64,000 nt of DNA from Tenebrio molitor (lineage: Eukaryota > Arthropoda > Insecta > Coleoptera > Tenebrionidae), in contig NC_091049.1 of assembly GCF_963966145.1 (NCBI RefSeq), forward strand, positions 23,498,001 through 23,562,000, read 5' to 3'. Position 1 is the first letter of the stretch, and each line of letters opens with the position of its first letter. The position numbers were made by a program, and so were the translations under genes. Of the stretch, positions 63,594-64,000 are shown piece after piece. The notes below the pieces were generated by a model, which saw only the letters and a list, made by a program, of their open reading frames with translations, was not told the DNA's origin and made no database searches.

Positions 63594-64000
63594 TAAAAGT
63601 CTTTACATGGGAGATATTTTAAAGAGCTAGAACAGCCAGAAATTAATATTCAAGCTTCTCATGCATGGCTTAAAAAATCAAATATTCATCCTGAGACTGA
63701 GGGTTTTATATTTGCAATACAAGATCGTGTTATAAATACAAGAAGTTATAAAAAACACATAGGTATGCGGTTTACAATCGATCATTGATAAATGTAGGAT
63801 TTGCGGAACTGAAGGGGAAACCATTGAACACATCATTTCTTCTTGCACCGTTTTGGCTCAAAGCGAATATAAAAAACGTCATGATATATTCGCAAAAATT
63901 ATACACATGAATTTAGCAGTTAAATTCAACTTATTAAAGGATACACAACCACATTATATTTATAAACCAGAAAGTTGTTTGGAAAATGACAATTACAAAT
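63594..64000 (+). pseudogene. R2/R4-group element (copy D), runs off the window
   Basis: Starts SLHGRYFKELEQPEINIQAS and reads to HPETEGFIFAIQDRVINTRS. A short insertion shifts the frame near 63760, after which the Cys-His finger is intact (KCRICGTEGETIEHIISSCT), followed by RHDIFAKIIHMNLAVKFNLL and the approach to the endonuclease domain at the window edge. Confidence 0.82.

Overview
The window looks like an AT-rich insect nuclear genome. The evidence is short GT-AG introns of about 50-60 bp, a copia element primed by a half initiator tRNA-Met, Tc1/mariner, hAT, foldback and Crypton-type DNA elements, and non-LTR elements of the CR1/Jockey-like and R2/R4 (restriction-like endonuclease) groups. 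A beetle would fit, but the order is not fixed by the sequence. There is no bacterial operon, CRISPR array or rRNA gene.

The main content is a tandem segmental duplication of roughly 21-23 kb: unit 1 at about 16649-39870 and unit 2 at about 41949-63073. Each unit holds one minus-strand, 17-exon gene for a receptor-type protein tyrosine phosphatase-like protein: signal peptide, extracellular domain, one membrane helix and two tandem PTP domains. I rebuilt every exon by hand. Copy 2 (42067..59072) has an open frame of 980 codons with consistent splice phases at all 16 introns. Copy 1 (16751..35723) is open through D1 but its D2 exons carry frameshifts and a nonsense codon. In both copies the D1 signature has Ser in place of the catalytic Cys and has lost the WPD aspartate. 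In copy 2 D2 keeps a Cys but has lost the Arg. The pair therefore looks like receptor pseudophosphatases. The two units are nearly identical over exons 1-5 and much more divergent over the D2 exons, which suggests gene conversion.

Almost everything else is mobile DNA. Because the units are paralogous, many insertions have a matching empty site in the other unit, so their ends and target-site duplications can be read exactly. Examples are: a foldback element with a 9-bp duplication (44565..45394); a palindromic hAT-type MITE with an 8-bp duplication (54830..55129); a copia element (46997..51271) inside a mariner-type MITE (46963..51716); two 1.9-kb solo LTRs (18719..20618 and 33127..35076), one lying just upstream of a splice acceptor; a CR1/Jockey-like LINE (about 26373..32269) split between ORF1 and ORF2 by a 2.4-kb long-TIR element (26760..29190) that itself carries a CXC-domain gene fragment and an R4-like fragment; and a Crypton-like insertion (59228..60004).

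The left flank (1-16.6 kb) is a patchwork: a hAT element with a nested MITE, a decayed Tc1 transposon, an R4-like element with two nested DNA elements, LINE and Ty3/gypsy relics, minisatellites, and one plus-strand exon (8132..8247) that encodes a transmembrane helix and ends a gene otherwise not identified. The 39.9-41.9 kb spacer holds tyrosine-recombinase and mariner-family transposase relics. The window ends inside another R4-like copy.
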